Both the position numbers and the translations under genes were made by a program. This document shows, one piece after another, positions 42,271 through 51,382 of a DNA stretch of 64,000 nt. The notes beneath the pieces are model-generated. The model had not been told where the DNA came from, searched no databases, and saw nothing but the letters and a program-made list of their open reading frames with translations. This stretch comes from Acidobacteriota bacterium. GTDB lineage: Bacteria > Acidobacteriota > Vicinamibacteria > Vicinamibacterales > SCN-69-37. The stretch is from positions 1-64,000 of the forward strand of contig CANIII010000004.1 in the NCBI GenBank assembly GCA_947467605.1, read 5' to 3'. How positions within the stretch are numbered: the stretch's first letter is position 1; each line of letters begins with the position of its first letter.

Positions 42271-45195
42271 TCAGCGGGTCTTGATCTCGACTTTGGCCCC
42301 CGCCGGGCTCATAGGCAGTTCTGCCCTCCAGGGATAGTCAGGATTGCCGGTCGCCACGAGTGGCACGGCTTTGCCGTCCACGGTCAGCGCGTAGTTGCTG
42401 TTCACAGGCAGACTCAGGCGCAGTCCCGTTGAGTGCGCGCCGCCCGTACGATTCTCCAGCGTGAACACAATCGTCTTGAGCGCCTTGTCGACGACGATGT
42501 CACTCTTCGCGTCGAAGCCATCACGTTCGAGTTCGAGCTTGAGACGCGCGAGGCTGTCGGCGAAGGGCAGCGCGCGATCCTGAATGACGACGTCGAGGCG
42601 CCGACGCAGACCGTCGCGGGGGTTGATAGAGAGTGTGGTGGTGTTGTCCTTCATCGCGCCGCCGTACGCGATCCATCCAAATGTCGGATCCTTCGTCACG
42701 ATCGTCGCGGCCATGCGCAACGCGCCGCCGTAACCGAGATCGATCTCGCCGTCGTAGTGCCAAGGACCGCGCGGCTCAGTGACGCCACCGGGGAAGCTGC
42801 CGCCCATCCACGAGGTCGCGGCTTTGGCGCTCGTGAATTGCCAGCCCGACGCGCCGTCGTTCTCCTTGCCCGGAAACCAGAAGCCGTAGTTGGTCGCCGA
42901 TGTGCCCGTGTTCATCAAGCTCCACGAGCTGAGATACGACGCGTAGCCGAGCTGCAGCCAGTCGTACGGACTCGGCGCGAAGTTGAGACCGTAATCGAGC
43001 ACACTCCATCCGCCCATCGCGGCCATGTAGCTGACGCCAGGATCCGCGCCGAGGGTGTAGTACGCCGGATTGACCCAGCCGCGCACGACGAGGCCTGACG
43101 CCAGCTGACGATCCATGAACGCGCGCGAGTCTTCGCGCTTCACCGATGGATGCGACCACCACTTCTTCAACTTGAGATCGAACCACAGATTCTGATCGGG
43201 CGGCATGTCATGCGTGGCGCCGTACTTGGCCAGCGCATACGTCGACTCAAATGCGGTGCGATCAAACGCGTACTCCGACCGGAACGGATACGCATCGTCA
43301 TACACAAAGTATTTGGTCTTCTTTTCCCATTCGGTGGTCAGGTACTTCGCCTGCTCAGGATGGCCTTCGGTCTTCAGCGCATCAATGAGCTCGAGCACGA
43401 TCAGCTCGTTGTAGAGTCCCCACTTGTACGTGTCGTAGTACTCGGGGTAGATCTCGTAGGGATAGGTGTAAAACGCCTTCGCGGTCTCCATCGCGCGCGT
43501 GAGATAGCCCTTGGCGTCGAGATACGTCGACATCTCGGGGTACATCTTCGCGATCTGATACATGTGGAAATACAACATGATCACGTGCGGATAGTCGTAG
43601 TTGCGCCACACGTGTTCTTTGACGAGATCTTTCTTGGCCGTCGAACCGTTCGTCAGTTTATTGGCGTAGTCGAGGCGCCGCTGCGGATCGCGATTCACGA
43701 ACCAGTTGGGCGTCCCATACACGCCATACGGATACGGCAGCTCATCGTCCTTGCGCTGCAGGCCGCCCCAGACAAAGTTCTTGATGTAGTACTCGAGCGA
43801 TTCGATTTCCTTCTTGTCGGGGAAGCTGACGTTCTTCGCCGCGATGTAAGGCGCTTTCGATAGACCAGGGTCATCGCACGTGAGTGCGTAGACCATGCGG
43901 TCGAGAAAGATATCGGGTTCGTCGGGCGTCGGCACCTTGCCGGTCTTCATGTTGTAGATCCCGTAGACGCCGTTCCACCACTTGGTCGGATCTTTGATCT
44001 GTTGTGTGTTGACGATGAAGGCCGCGCGCTTCTTGATCAGGGTCTCCATCGGTTCCGTGACGAAGAACTCGAGGTAGGTCTTCTGGCCGCCGTCGTGCGT
44101 GATGGTCAGCATGTTCTCGCCCAGCTTGCGGAATGTCGCCTCGTAGAGACGGGTGGCTCCGTTGGCGTTGAGTGTGGCGACCGTGGTCTCAGTCGGAAAC
44201 TCCGCCGTGACCGACTCGATCTTGGCTTTCGTGTGCAGCGAGAACTTGGCGGTGAGATCCGAAGGCACCGTCATGCCGGGTACGACGCGGACATCGATCA
44301 ACCCGTTGTCGTAGAGCGTATTGCGCAGCTCGTCGTAGCTGTTCACCCACTGCATCCGGAAGCCGTAGCTGGCTTTGCCGCCAGACTTCATCTCGAGAGA
44401 GGTGTGGGCCTGGCGCCATGTGCCGCGTGTCTCGGCGCCGCCGGATTTCGCGGAGTGCACGAACATCGTGCCGCCCGCGCGACCGCCGGCCGTGAAGTGC
44501 TCAAGCTTGGTGCCGGGCTTGGTGGTGACGAGTAAGAACGGCGGCGCCCCAGATGCGCGGACATAGAAGAAGAAGGAGCCGGCGCCCGACACGAACTGAT
44601 GCTTCAGAAAGCCGCGCTCGAAGATTTGCGCCGGGTTTTCACCGGTCGGGCCCTGCACGGGAATGCTGATGCCGAGGTCGCCAATCGTCACCGCCGCGTT
44701 GGCTGCGAGGTCGACGTCCCACGTGAGCGAAGCGCCATCGGTCTGAAACGTCTCAGCCACCGAGAGCGCCGGCGGCCGCTCGTCCATGCTGTTGAAATAG
44801 GTCACGCGGCCGCTCGCGGGTTGCGGAAGATAGCCGGCGTGCGAGGCATTCTGCCACGCGCCGGCGGCGCCGACGCGATAGCTCAGCGCGAGCGACAACG
44901 GAGCAGCTTTCGGCGCGGCCGCTGCGGCACCCGCGGCTCGGCCGCCACGGCCGGGCGAGGGGGGCGGCGTTGTGACGATCGCGCCGAACGGATCATGCGG
45001 ATTGCGCAGGAGCGAGATGCCGTCACCGTCATACGCGAATGCGAAGTCGCCGCGCGACACGTCTCCGGCGGCAGGCACATCCTGCCCTCTGAGGATCATT
45101 TGTACTGGCGCCTGAGGCGATGCTTGCTGATGCGCGGCGGGAACAGTGGCGACAACGACGAGGAACGCGCCGATCAGGGCTATGGCACGGAGCAT
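42271..45195 (-). CDS. Secreted DUF5695-like protein, probable glycan-active
   Basis: The product is 974 residues from the ATG at 45195, chosen because it opens a signal peptide (LRAIALIGAFLVVVATVPAA). Residues about 30-330 are beta-rich (FAFAYDGDGISLLRNPHDPF, LSLALSYRVGAAGAWQNASH) and resemble the N-terminal sandwich of alpha/alpha-barrel glycosidases. Residues about 400-800 are helical with aromatic repeats (KWWNGVYGIYNM, FYTYPYEIYPEYYDTYKWGL, YFVYDDAYPFRSEYAFDRTA), as in six-hairpin glycosidase folds. The C-terminal 130 residues are again beta. I associate it with DUF5695, but this is from memory. Catalytic acids cannot be named. The nearby GH105 and DUF2264 genes support a role in polysaccharide breakdown. 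Confidence 0.55.
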   Translation of the reverse strand: MLRAIALIGAFLVVVATVPAAHQQASPQAPVQMILRGQDVPAAGDVSRGDFAFAYDGDGISLLRNPHDPFGAIVTTPPPSPGRGGRAAGAAAAAPKAAPLSLALSYRVGAAGAWQNASHAGYLPQPASGRVTYFNSMDERPPALSVAETFQTDGASLTWDVDLAANAAVTIGDLGISIPVQGPTGENPAQIFERGFLKHQFVSGAGSFFFYVRASGAPPFLLVTTKPGTKLEHFTAGGRAGGTMFVHSAKSGGAETRGTWRQAHTSLEMKSGGKASYGFRMQWVNSYDELRNTLYDNGLIDVRVVPGMTVPSDLTAKFSLHTKAKIESVTAEFPTETTVATLNANGATRLYEATFRKLGENMLTITHDGGQKTYLEFFVTEPMETLIKKRAAFIVNTQQIKDPTKWWNGVYGIYNMKTGKVPTPDEPDIFLDRMVYALTCDDPGLSKAPYIAAKNVSFPDKKEIESLEYYIKNFVWGGLQRKDDELPYPYGVYGTPNWFVNRDPQRRLDYANKLTNGSTAKKDLVKEHVWRNYDYPHVIMLYFHMYQIAKMYPEMSTYLDAKGYLTRAMETAKAFYTYPYEIYPEYYDTYKWGLYNELIVLELIDALKTEGHPEQAKYLTTEWEKKTKYFVYDDAYPFRSEYAFDRTAFESTYALAKYGATHDMPPDQNLWFDLKLKKWWSHPSVKREDSRAFMDRQLASGLVVRGWVNPAYYTLGADPGVSYMAAMGGWSVLDYGLNFAPSPYDWLQLGYASYLSSWSLMNTGTSATNYGFWFPGKENDGASGWQFTSAKAATSWMGGSFPGGVTEPRGPWHYDGEIDLGYGGALRMAATIVTKDPTFGWIAYGGAMKDNTTTLSINPRDGLRRRLDVVIQDRALPFADSLARLKLELERDGFDAKSDIVVDKALKTIVFTLENRTGGAHSTGLRLSLPVNSNYALTVDGKAVPLVATGNPDYPWRAELPMSPAGAKVEIKTR

Positions 45196-45201
45196 CCGTG
45201 A

Positions 45202-45207
45202 ACGATA
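45202..45207 (-). promoter_or_regulatory. -10-like hexamer TATCGT for the leftward gene at 45195
   Basis: On the minus strand TATCGT ends 6 bases before the ATG at 45195. It overlaps the -10-like box of the divergent gene by two bases. Confidence 0.4.
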
Positions 45208-45211
45208 GACT
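45206..45211 (+). promoter_or_regulatory. -10-like hexamer TAGACT for the rightward gene at 45218
   Basis: TAGACT ends 6 bases before the ATG at 45218, with no ribosome site between. The same hexamer precedes the starts at 520 and 15399. Confidence 0.4.
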
Positions 45212-45217
45212 CCCGGC

Positions 45218-46480
45218 ATGTCCATGTCCAGATTGCTTCGCGCCACGCCGATGACCGGCGCGGTGTTGTTGGTCGCGTCAACATTGATGACGACATTAGC
45301 GTCGGCGCAGTCGCAGACCGATGAGTACGTGCGCTACGACTTGTCAGCGCCTGCGACCTCAACGTTTCGAGTGACGTACGAAGTGAGCGTGACGGCCGCT
45401 GGGGCGACCTCATACAGCGATCCGATCAAGGCTGGGACGACGGTCTCGCAGGTGGTCGCGACTGACCTCATGACCGGAGCGCCATTAAAGGTGACCCAGC
45501 CGACCAACGCCACGGGCACTGCAACGGCGTTGACGATCGCGCTCGCGCGGCCGGTGCCGAAGAATGGACAGGGGCGCATTCGCATCGAGAAGACAGTGAA
45601 AGACGGCAAGAGCTTCGCGCTCGTGGCCGGGACGGGTGTGTTCACCCAGGTGCTCAACAGTCGACGAGGCCGCCTGGTGTTGCCGCCGGGCTTCACCCTG
45701 GTCGCCTGCAACATGCCATCGCAGGTGTTGTCTGAAGACGATGGCCGCGTCGGGATCGCGTTCATGAATCAGGCGCCGGGCACGGCGACATTGGTGGTGC
45801 ACGTGCGCGCCGGCGCCCAAACGGGCCCCGCGGCGGCCCCGAAGGCCCTGACCAACGCGCGGAGCTGGGAGCCGCCGCCGGCGCAAGGCCCGACCGAGCG
45901 CACGCGACTCACTGAGCGCGCGCATCAGGATCGCGACATCACGTATTTTCTGCAGGAGCCTTCGACGAATTCTTTCAGTCTCTTTCACGACTACACGGAG
46001 ACGCGCCCGGGCACGAGCACCTACGTCAATGTCGTCCGCACTGGCAGTCGCGTGTCGAATCCCTCGGCCTACATCCTCGACACGGGCGAAGTGCTTCGGC
46101 ATGAAACGTTGAAGGGGCAAGCGATCATCGACGCGAAGATCGATATCGGGAGCCCCGTGCTGCCAGAGACCGAGATCGTCGTGAGCTACTTTCCGCCGGT
46201 GCAGGCCGGAAAGTCTGTGCGGCTGCGGATCTCGGAGACCTACACGGCGCCGCAGAGCTATCGTCTTGAGGGCGATGACCTGGTGTTTGATCGCAGCCTC
46301 GGCCGTCCGCGCAATTCTGTGGTGCTGCCCGCGGGTTGGTACCTCACGGCGTTGTCCATTCCCGGCGTGATCTCTGAAACCGCCGACGGCATGATTCGCG
46401 TCGACTTCTACAATGGCCGCAACGACAGCCTCGATGTGTTGATCAAGGCCCGAAAGACCACGAGTTCGGCGCGGAAGTAG
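45218..46480 (+). CDS. Secreted protein of unknown function with two repeated domains
   Basis: This 420-residue protein has a signal peptide (TGAVLLVASTLMTTLASAQS). It is built from two copies of a roughly 190-residue beta domain. Copy 1 starts EYVRYDLSAPATSTFRVTYE and contains RRGRLVLPPGFTLVACNMPS. Copy 2 starts DITYFLQEPSTNSFSLFHDY and contains PRNSVVLPAGWYLTALSIPG. Both copies end in similar segments: GRVGIAFMNQAPGTATLVVH and GMIRVDFYNGRNDSLDVLIK. The copies are only distantly alike, so the duplication is old. No family or catalytic motif is recognised. It reads divergently from the DUF5695-like gene through a 22-base spacer and may be co-regulated with it. Confidence 0.65.
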   Translation: MSMSRLLRATPMTGAVLLVASTLMTTLASAQSQTDEYVRYDLSAPATSTFRVTYEVSVTAAGATSYSDPIKAGTTVSQVVATDLMTGAPLKVTQPTNATGTATALTIALARPVPKNGQGRIRIEKTVKDGKSFALVAGTGVFTQVLNSRRGRLVLPPGFTLVACNMPSQVLSEDDGRVGIAFMNQAPGTATLVVHVRAGAQTGPAAAPKALTNARSWEPPPAQGPTERTRLTERAHQDRDITYFLQEPSTNSFSLFHDYTETRPGTSTYVNVVRTGSRVSNPSAYILDTGEVLRHETLKGQAIIDAKIDIGSPVLPETEIVVSYFPPVQAGKSVRLRISETYTAPQSYRLEGDDLVFDRSLGRPRNSVVLPAGWYLTALSIPGVISETADGMIRVDFYNGRNDSLDVLIKARKTTSSARK

Positions 46481-46495
46481 ATCACGCGGGCCTGC

Positions 46496-46501
46496 TATCC
46501 T
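46496..46501 (+). promoter_or_regulatory. -10-like hexamer TATCCT for the ureohydrolase gene
   Basis: TATCCT ends 6 bases before the ATG at 46508. The gap (TGCGGG) contains no ribosome site at workable spacing. Confidence 0.4.
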
Positions 46502-46507
46502 TGCGGG

Positions 46508-47566
46508 ATGAGCCGCTCCGAGAAGATCAAGGACTTCGATCCCAACAGCCCCGGCGACCCGGGCTGCAGCCTGTTTGGTTTGCCGTTCGACACGAGTGAG
46601 GCCGAGGTCGTGATTGTGCCGGTCCCGTGGGACGTGACCGTGTCGTACAAGGACGGCGCGTCACGCGGGCCTGCAGCGATTCTTGCCGCGTCGGTGCAGG
46701 TGGATCTCTACGATCCGTCGGTGCCGGATGCCTGGAAGATCGGGCTCGCGATGGACGACATCTCTGAGGAGGTGCGTGACGCCGCGTCGCGTCTTCGCGA
46801 AGACGCGAAGACGTATATCAGCTCGATCACGACCGGTGTGGATCCATTGAGCGTCGCGGCCACCGAGCACATTCGCCTCGAAGTGAATGAAGGCTCGGAA
46901 TGGCTCAACGCATGGGTCGAGGCGCGCTGCCGGCACTGGCTGCAGCAGGGCAAGCTCGTCGCGCTGCTGGGCGGCGATCACAGCACGCCCTACGGAATGT
47001 TGAAGGCATTGGCCTCCTCGGGCGAACCATTTGGAATTCTGCAGATTGACGCGCACGCCGATCTCCGAGACGCCTATGAGGGCTTCGCGTTCTCGCACGC
47101 ATCGATCATGCGCAACGCCCTTCGCATTCCCGAAGTCAGCCAGCTCGTGCAGGTGGGCATCCGCGACTACTGTCAGGAAGAAGCGGACGTCATCGCCAGC
47201 GACGCCAAGGTCACAACGTTCTTCGATCGCGATCTGAAGCACGCGCAATACAACGGCGCCACGTGGGCGCAGCAGGTGCAGAACATCGTGGAACGGCTGC
47301 CGAAGCGCGTCTACATCAGCTTTGACATTGACGGTCTGGATCCGAAGCTGTGCCCGAACACGGGGACACCAGTAGCCGGCGGCCTCGAATTCGAGCAGGC
47401 CGTGTACTTGATCGAGCATGTGGCGCGATCGGGTCGCACGATCATTGGCTGCGACCTCAATGAAGTCGCGCCCGGACCGGACGGCAACGAGTGGGACGCG
47501 AACGTCGGCGCGCGGATGCTCTTCCGGATGTGCAACCTGATGGCGGTGTCGAATGGGCGCGTGTAG
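46508..47566 (+). CDS. Agmatinase/arginase-family ureohydrolase
   Basis: This 352-residue cytoplasmic protein has all binuclear manganese ligands of the family: H158 in LLGGDHSTPYG, D181-x-H183-x-D185 in QIDAHADLRD, and D273-x-D275 in SFDIDGLDP. VTVSYKDGASRGPAAILAAS and CDLNEVAPGPDGNEWDANVG are also conserved blocks. It would hydrolyse a guanidino compound (agmatine, guanidinobutyrate or similar) to an amine and urea. The specificity is unknown, and a loop of about 30 residues (residues 85-120) is longer than in typical agmatinases. The stop is overlapped by the GH105 gene. A PLP decarboxylase two genes downstream may act on a related amine or amino acid. Confidence 0.88.
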   Translation: MSRSEKIKDFDPNSPGDPGCSLFGLPFDTSEAEVVIVPVPWDVTVSYKDGASRGPAAILAASVQVDLYDPSVPDAWKIGLAMDDISEEVRDAASRLREDAKTYISSITTGVDPLSVAATEHIRLEVNEGSEWLNAWVEARCRHWLQQGKLVALLGGDHSTPYGMLKALASSGEPFGILQIDAHADLRDAYEGFAFSHASIMRNALRIPEVSQLVQVGIRDYCQEEADVIASDAKVTTFFDRDLKHAQYNGATWAQQVQNIVERLPKRVYISFDIDGLDPKLCPNTGTPVAGGLEFEQAVYLIEHVARSGRTIIGCDLNEVAPGPDGNEWDANVGARMLFRMCNLMAVSNGRV

Positions 47567-48656
47567 GAAACTCCTGATGACCATTACCGGCCTGATGTTC
47601 GCCGGAGTCTTGCTGGCTGCTCAGCCAGCCGACGTGTTCAGACCGGCGTATATCAAGGAGGCGATGCTCAAAGCGGCCGCCTGGCAGATCGCGCATCCCA
47701 ACCATGCCGCGAACGACTGGACCAACGGCGCGTTCTACGCGGGTGTCTTTGCGGCGTGGGAGACCACGAAAGATCCGTCGCTGATGGACGCGATGACGAA
47801 GATGGGGGCGGGCATCGAGTGGAAGCCCGGCAAGCGCATCGATCACGCCGATGACATCGCGATCAGCCAGACGTACGTCGATCTGTACCGGATCACGAAG
47901 GACCGCGCGCTCATCCAGCCGACCATTGATCAGGTCGACGCGATGCGCAAGGCGCAGCCCGGCCATGAGGCCGAGTTGCATGGCATCACGTGGTGGTGGT
48001 GCGATGCCTTGTTCATGGGCCCGCCGACGCTGGCGAAGTTGTCGGTCACGCTGAACGATCCGTCGTATCTCGCGATCAACGACACGTTGTTTCAGCAGAC
48101 GTACGATCGCCTGTTCAATCACGACGAGCATCTCTTCGCACGCGACGACAGCTACCTGATCAACGCCGCGGGAGAAGGCAAGCGCGAGGCCAACGGCAAA
48201 AAGGTGTTCTGGAGCCGCGGCAATGGTTGGGTCGCCGGTGGCTTGGTGCGCCTGCTGAAGGAACTGCCGGCGAACTATCCGAAGCGCGCGTTCTATGTCT
48301 CGCTCTACAGGGAGATGATGGCGCGCGTCATTCAGTTGCAGCAGGCAGACGGCCTCTGGCGGTCGAGCCTGCTCGATCCTGACGCGTACCCGGGCGGTGA
48401 AGCCAGTGGCTCCGGTTTTTACATCTATGCGCTCGCGTGGGGCATCAACAACGGCATTCTCGACAAGGCGACCTACGAACCCGCCACGCGCAAGGCCTGG
48501 GTCGGCATCAACACTTTGCTCCTGCCCGATGGACATGTCGGCTGGGTGCAGCCGATCGGCGCCGATCCGCGACGCGACTTCACGGCGGAGAGTTGGGAAG
48601 TGTATGGCACGGGTGCGTATCTGCTCGCAGGCTCAGAAATCATCAAACTGAAGTGA
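47553..48656 (+). CDS. Secreted GH88/GH105 unsaturated glucuronyl/galacturonyl hydrolase
   Basis: The product is 367 residues if the ATG at 47553 is used, which supplies the basic start of the signal peptide (GACRKLLMTITGLMFAGVLL); ATG 47577 is the alternative. The (alpha/alpha)6 barrel shows NDWTNGAFYAGVFAAWETTK, HADDIAISQTYVDLYRI, the catalytic-Asp block HGITWWWCDALFMGPPTLAK, then KVFWSRGNGWVAGGLVRLL, LWRSSLLDPDAYPGGEASGS and ESWEVYGTGAYLLAGSEII. These are the standard GH105 motifs. It would remove the unsaturated uronic acid from oligosaccharides made by pectate or rhamnogalacturonan lyases. It overlaps the ureohydrolase gene by 14 bases and is followed 7 bases later by a DUF2264 gene. Confidence 0.88.
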   Translation: MGACRKLLMTITGLMFAGVLLAAQPADVFRPAYIKEAMLKAAAWQIAHPNHAANDWTNGAFYAGVFAAWETTKDPSLMDAMTKMGAGIEWKPGKRIDHADDIAISQTYVDLYRITKDRALIQPTIDQVDAMRKAQPGHEAELHGITWWWCDALFMGPPTLAKLSVTLNDPSYLAINDTLFQQTYDRLFNHDEHLFARDDSYLINAAGEGKREANGKKVFWSRGNGWVAGGLVRLLKELPANYPKRAFYVSLYREMMARVIQLQQADGLWRSSLLDPDAYPGGEASGSGFYIYALAWGINNGILDKATYEPATRKAWVGINTLLLPDGHVGWVQPIGADPRRDFTAESWEVYGTGAYLLAGSEIIKLK

Positions 48657-48663
48657 GGCGATC

Positions 48664-49947
48664 ATGAAGCGACGAGCATTTCTCAAGACGACGGCGTCGA
48701 TCGGTGTGGCGTCGAGCGTCGCCGCAGCGGCGTCGACAGCCTCCGCATTTGCCTCGGTCGAGGCGCCGCCGCAGAGTCCTGCCGCTGACCGAATGCTGTG
48801 GACCAGCACGTTGTCGCGCATCGCGCGGCCGGTGCTCACCAATCTCGCTGCCGGCACGCTGCAAAAGAACTGGCCGATGGAATACAGCCCTGCGTGGGAC
48901 GGCCGCAACAAGAAGTGCGCGTTCCTTGAGGCGTTCGGTCGTCTCTCGATGGGGCTCGCATCCTGGCTAGCGCTGAAAGCAGACGACTCGCCGGAAGGGC
49001 GTGAACGCACGGAACTGGCGACGCTGCTGCGTGCTGGCGTCGTGCAGGCCGTTGACCCGTCCGGACCGGACTACATGCTGTGGAACGAAACCGGCCAAAC
49101 GCTCGTGGACGCGGCGTATCTGGCGCAGGCGTTTCTGCGCGCACCGGCCGTGCTCTGGGAACCGCTCGACGCACGCACGAAGCAGCGCGTCATCGCGGAG
49201 TTCCGGGGGCTCCGCCGTGTCGTGCCGCCGAATAACAACTGGGTGCTGTTCATGGCCATGGTCGAAGTCTTCCTGCACTCGCTCGATGAAGGCCCCGATC
49301 AATACCGCATCAGCACAGCACTGAACACGATCGAGTCGTGGTACGTCGGAGACGGGTGGTACTCCGATGGTCCGCTGTTCCACATGGACTTCTACAACTC
49401 GTACGTGATTCACCCGATGCTCATCGACGTGCTCGCCACACAAAAGGCGGTCGCCGAGCGCAAGAAGCAGTCGACGACGGCCATTCAGACGCGATACGAC
49501 CGCGCGCTCAAACGGATGCAGCGCCAGGCCGAGTTCCTCGAACGGATGATCTCGCCCGAAGGGACGTACCCCGCATTCGGACGCAGCATCACGTACCGCA
49601 CAGGCATCTTTCAGGCACTCGGCCACGCGGCGCTGCTGCATCAACTGCCCGACGGCCTCACGCCGGGGCAGGTGCGCGCGGGCATCAGCGCGGTCGCGCG
49701 ACGCATGTTCGCGGCGCCCGGTGTCTTCGACAAGGATGGCTGGCTGACGCTCGGGTTCGCGGGGCATCAGCCGAACATCGCTGACTATTACTCCAACGCT
49801 GGCAGCATGTACATCTGCACGCTGGGCTTCGTGCCGCTGGGGCTGCCTGCGACCGATCCCTTCTGGACCGCTCCATCTGAAGACTGGACGGCGAAGAAGG
49901 CCTGGGCCGGTCAACCCTTCAAGAAGGACTATGCGGTTGATTACTGA
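48664..49947 (+). CDS. Tat-exported DUF2264 protein
   Basis: This 427-residue protein has a Tat-like signal (MKRRAFLKTTASIGVASSVA) behind GTGAGG. The body matches DUF2264: NWPMEYSPAWDGRNKKCAFL with EAFGRLSMGLASWLAL, TLVDAAYLAQAFLRAPAVLW, VPPNNNWVLFMAMVEVFLHS, WYVGDGWYSDGPLFHMDFYN, and SPEGTYPAFGRSITYRTGIF. It is a helical toroid protein often found in rhamnogalacturonan and pectin utilisation clusters, and it may be a glycoside hydrolase or lyase. Its place directly after GH105 fits that. Its last five codons overlap the start of the PLP decarboxylase gene. Confidence 0.85.
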   Translation: MKRRAFLKTTASIGVASSVAAAASTASAFASVEAPPQSPAADRMLWTSTLSRIARPVLTNLAAGTLQKNWPMEYSPAWDGRNKKCAFLEAFGRLSMGLASWLALKADDSPEGRERTELATLLRAGVVQAVDPSGPDYMLWNETGQTLVDAAYLAQAFLRAPAVLWEPLDARTKQRVIAEFRGLRRVVPPNNNWVLFMAMVEVFLHSLDEGPDQYRISTALNTIESWYVGDGWYSDGPLFHMDFYNSYVIHPMLIDVLATQKAVAERKKQSTTAIQTRYDRALKRMQRQAEFLERMISPEGTYPAFGRSITYRTGIFQALGHAALLHQLPDGLTPGQVRAGISAVARRMFAAPGVFDKDGWLTLGFAGHQPNIADYYSNAGSMYICTLGFVPLGLPATDPFWTAPSEDWTAKKAWAGQPFKKDYAVDY

Positions 49948-51376
49948 TCGCCTGCGCGACCTCGAAGCCATCGCGCGTCGACTTGAGCCGTCCGAGGCCG
50001 AACGCGCGCCGCTCATCCAGGCCGTCCTCAACTACACGAACGAGTTTCTCAATTCGATCGACACGCGGTTGACCTACATCGAGACCGCCGACAAGGGCAG
50101 TGGCATCTACGATTCACCCATCGGCGACACGCCGGTCGGCATCGACGAGCTGCTGACGATGGTCGCGACGCACGTCGATCGGCCCGGGATTAATTGCGCC
50201 TCGGGTGGTCACCTCGGATACATTCCCGGCGGCGGCATCTTCCCGTCCGCGCTCGGCGACTATCTCGCAGACGTCACCAATCGTTACGCCGGCGTCTTCT
50301 TCGCCAACCCTGGTGCCGTGCGCATGGAGCACATGCTCACGCGCTGGATGGCGTCGATCGTGGGATTCCCTGACACGGCGGCCGGTAACCTCACATCCGG
50401 TGGCAGCATCGCCAACCTCGTCGGCATCGTCACCGCTCGCGATGCGCGCGAGATCACGTCACGCGAGATACCGCGCTCGGTGATCTATCTCACTGCGCAT
50501 GCACACCATTCGGTCGACAAGGCGATCCGGATTGCCGGCCTCCGTGAATGTGTGACCCGGCACGTGCCCATGGATGCCGGGCACCGCATGGACGCGTCCG
50601 CGCTCGAACGACTGGTGACGGCTGACATCGCCGCCGGTCTGCGGCCGTTTCTGGTGGTGGCGTCCGCGGGCACGACCGATGTGGGCGCAGTCGATCCGAT
50701 GTCGGCCATCGGTGACATCAGCGAGCGACACGGTCTGTGGATGCATGTCGACGGAGCGTACGGTGCCTTCTTCGCGCTCTGTGACGAGGGCCGCAAGGTG
50801 CTCGGTGGCATGGATCGCGCCGACTCCATCGTGATGGACCCGCACAAAGGTCTGTTTCTCCCGTACGGCAGTGGCGCGGTGCTCGTGAAAGACACGCGCG
50901 CGATGCAGCACGCGCACTTCTATGTGGCGAACTACATGCAGGACACCGCCGGGTCGCGCGATGAGGTGTCGCCGGCCGACATCTCCCCGGAACTGACGAA
51001 GCCCTTTCGAGGCATGCGCCTCTGGCTGCCGTTGAAACTGCTCGGTGTGGCGCCATTCCGCGCGGCGCTCGAAGAGAAGATGTGGCTCGCGCGCTACTTC
51101 CGTGAGCGGCTCCTCGAGATCCCGGGATTCGAAGTGGGGCCGATGCCGGACTTGTCGGTGGTGACGTTCCGATACCTGCCGTCGCGTGGCGACGTCACAG
51201 AGTTCAATCAGCGACTTGTGCAGGCGATTCATGCTGATGGTCGGGTATTCCTGTCGTCATCAGTGATCGACGATCAGTTCATCATTCGCCTGGCCGTGCT
51301 CGCCTTCCGCACACATCGCCAGACAATTGATCTGACGCTCGACATCCTGAAAGAGAAGATCGCCAGCCTGACGTAG
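49931..51376 (+). CDS. Group II PLP-dependent decarboxylase
   Basis: This 481-residue cytoplasmic protein has the cofactor lysine K306 in SIVMDPHKGLFLPYG. Other family blocks are NLTSGGSIANLVGIVTARDA, YLTAHAHHSVDKAIRIAGL, VVASAGTTDVGAVDPMSAIG and WMHVDGAYGAFFALCDE, where the Asp pairs with the pyridine nitrogen. The group includes aromatic amino acid, glutamate and 2,4-diaminobutyrate decarboxylases; the N-terminal NCASGGHLGYIPGGGIFPSA resembles the aromatic type. The substrate cannot be fixed. The start overlaps the DUF2264 gene by 17 bases, so it is in the same operon. It converges on the peptidase gene at 51383. Confidence 0.88.
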   Translation: MRLITDRLRDLEAIARRLEPSEAERAPLIQAVLNYTNEFLNSIDTRLTYIETADKGSGIYDSPIGDTPVGIDELLTMVATHVDRPGINCASGGHLGYIPGGGIFPSALGDYLADVTNRYAGVFFANPGAVRMEHMLTRWMASIVGFPDTAAGNLTSGGSIANLVGIVTARDAREITSREIPRSVIYLTAHAHHSVDKAIRIAGLRECVTRHVPMDAGHRMDASALERLVTADIAAGLRPFLVVASAGTTDVGAVDPMSAIGDISERHGLWMHVDGAYGAFFALCDEGRKVLGGMDRADSIVMDPHKGLFLPYGSGAVLVKDTRAMQHAHFYVANYMQDTAGSRDEVSPADISPELTKPFRGMRLWLPLKLLGVAPFRAALEEKMWLARYFRERLLEIPGFEVGPMPDLSVVTFRYLPSRGDVTEFNQRLVQAIHADGRVFLSSSVIDDQFIIRLAVLAFRTHRQTIDLTLDILKEKIASLT

Positions 51377-51382
51377 CCCGCG

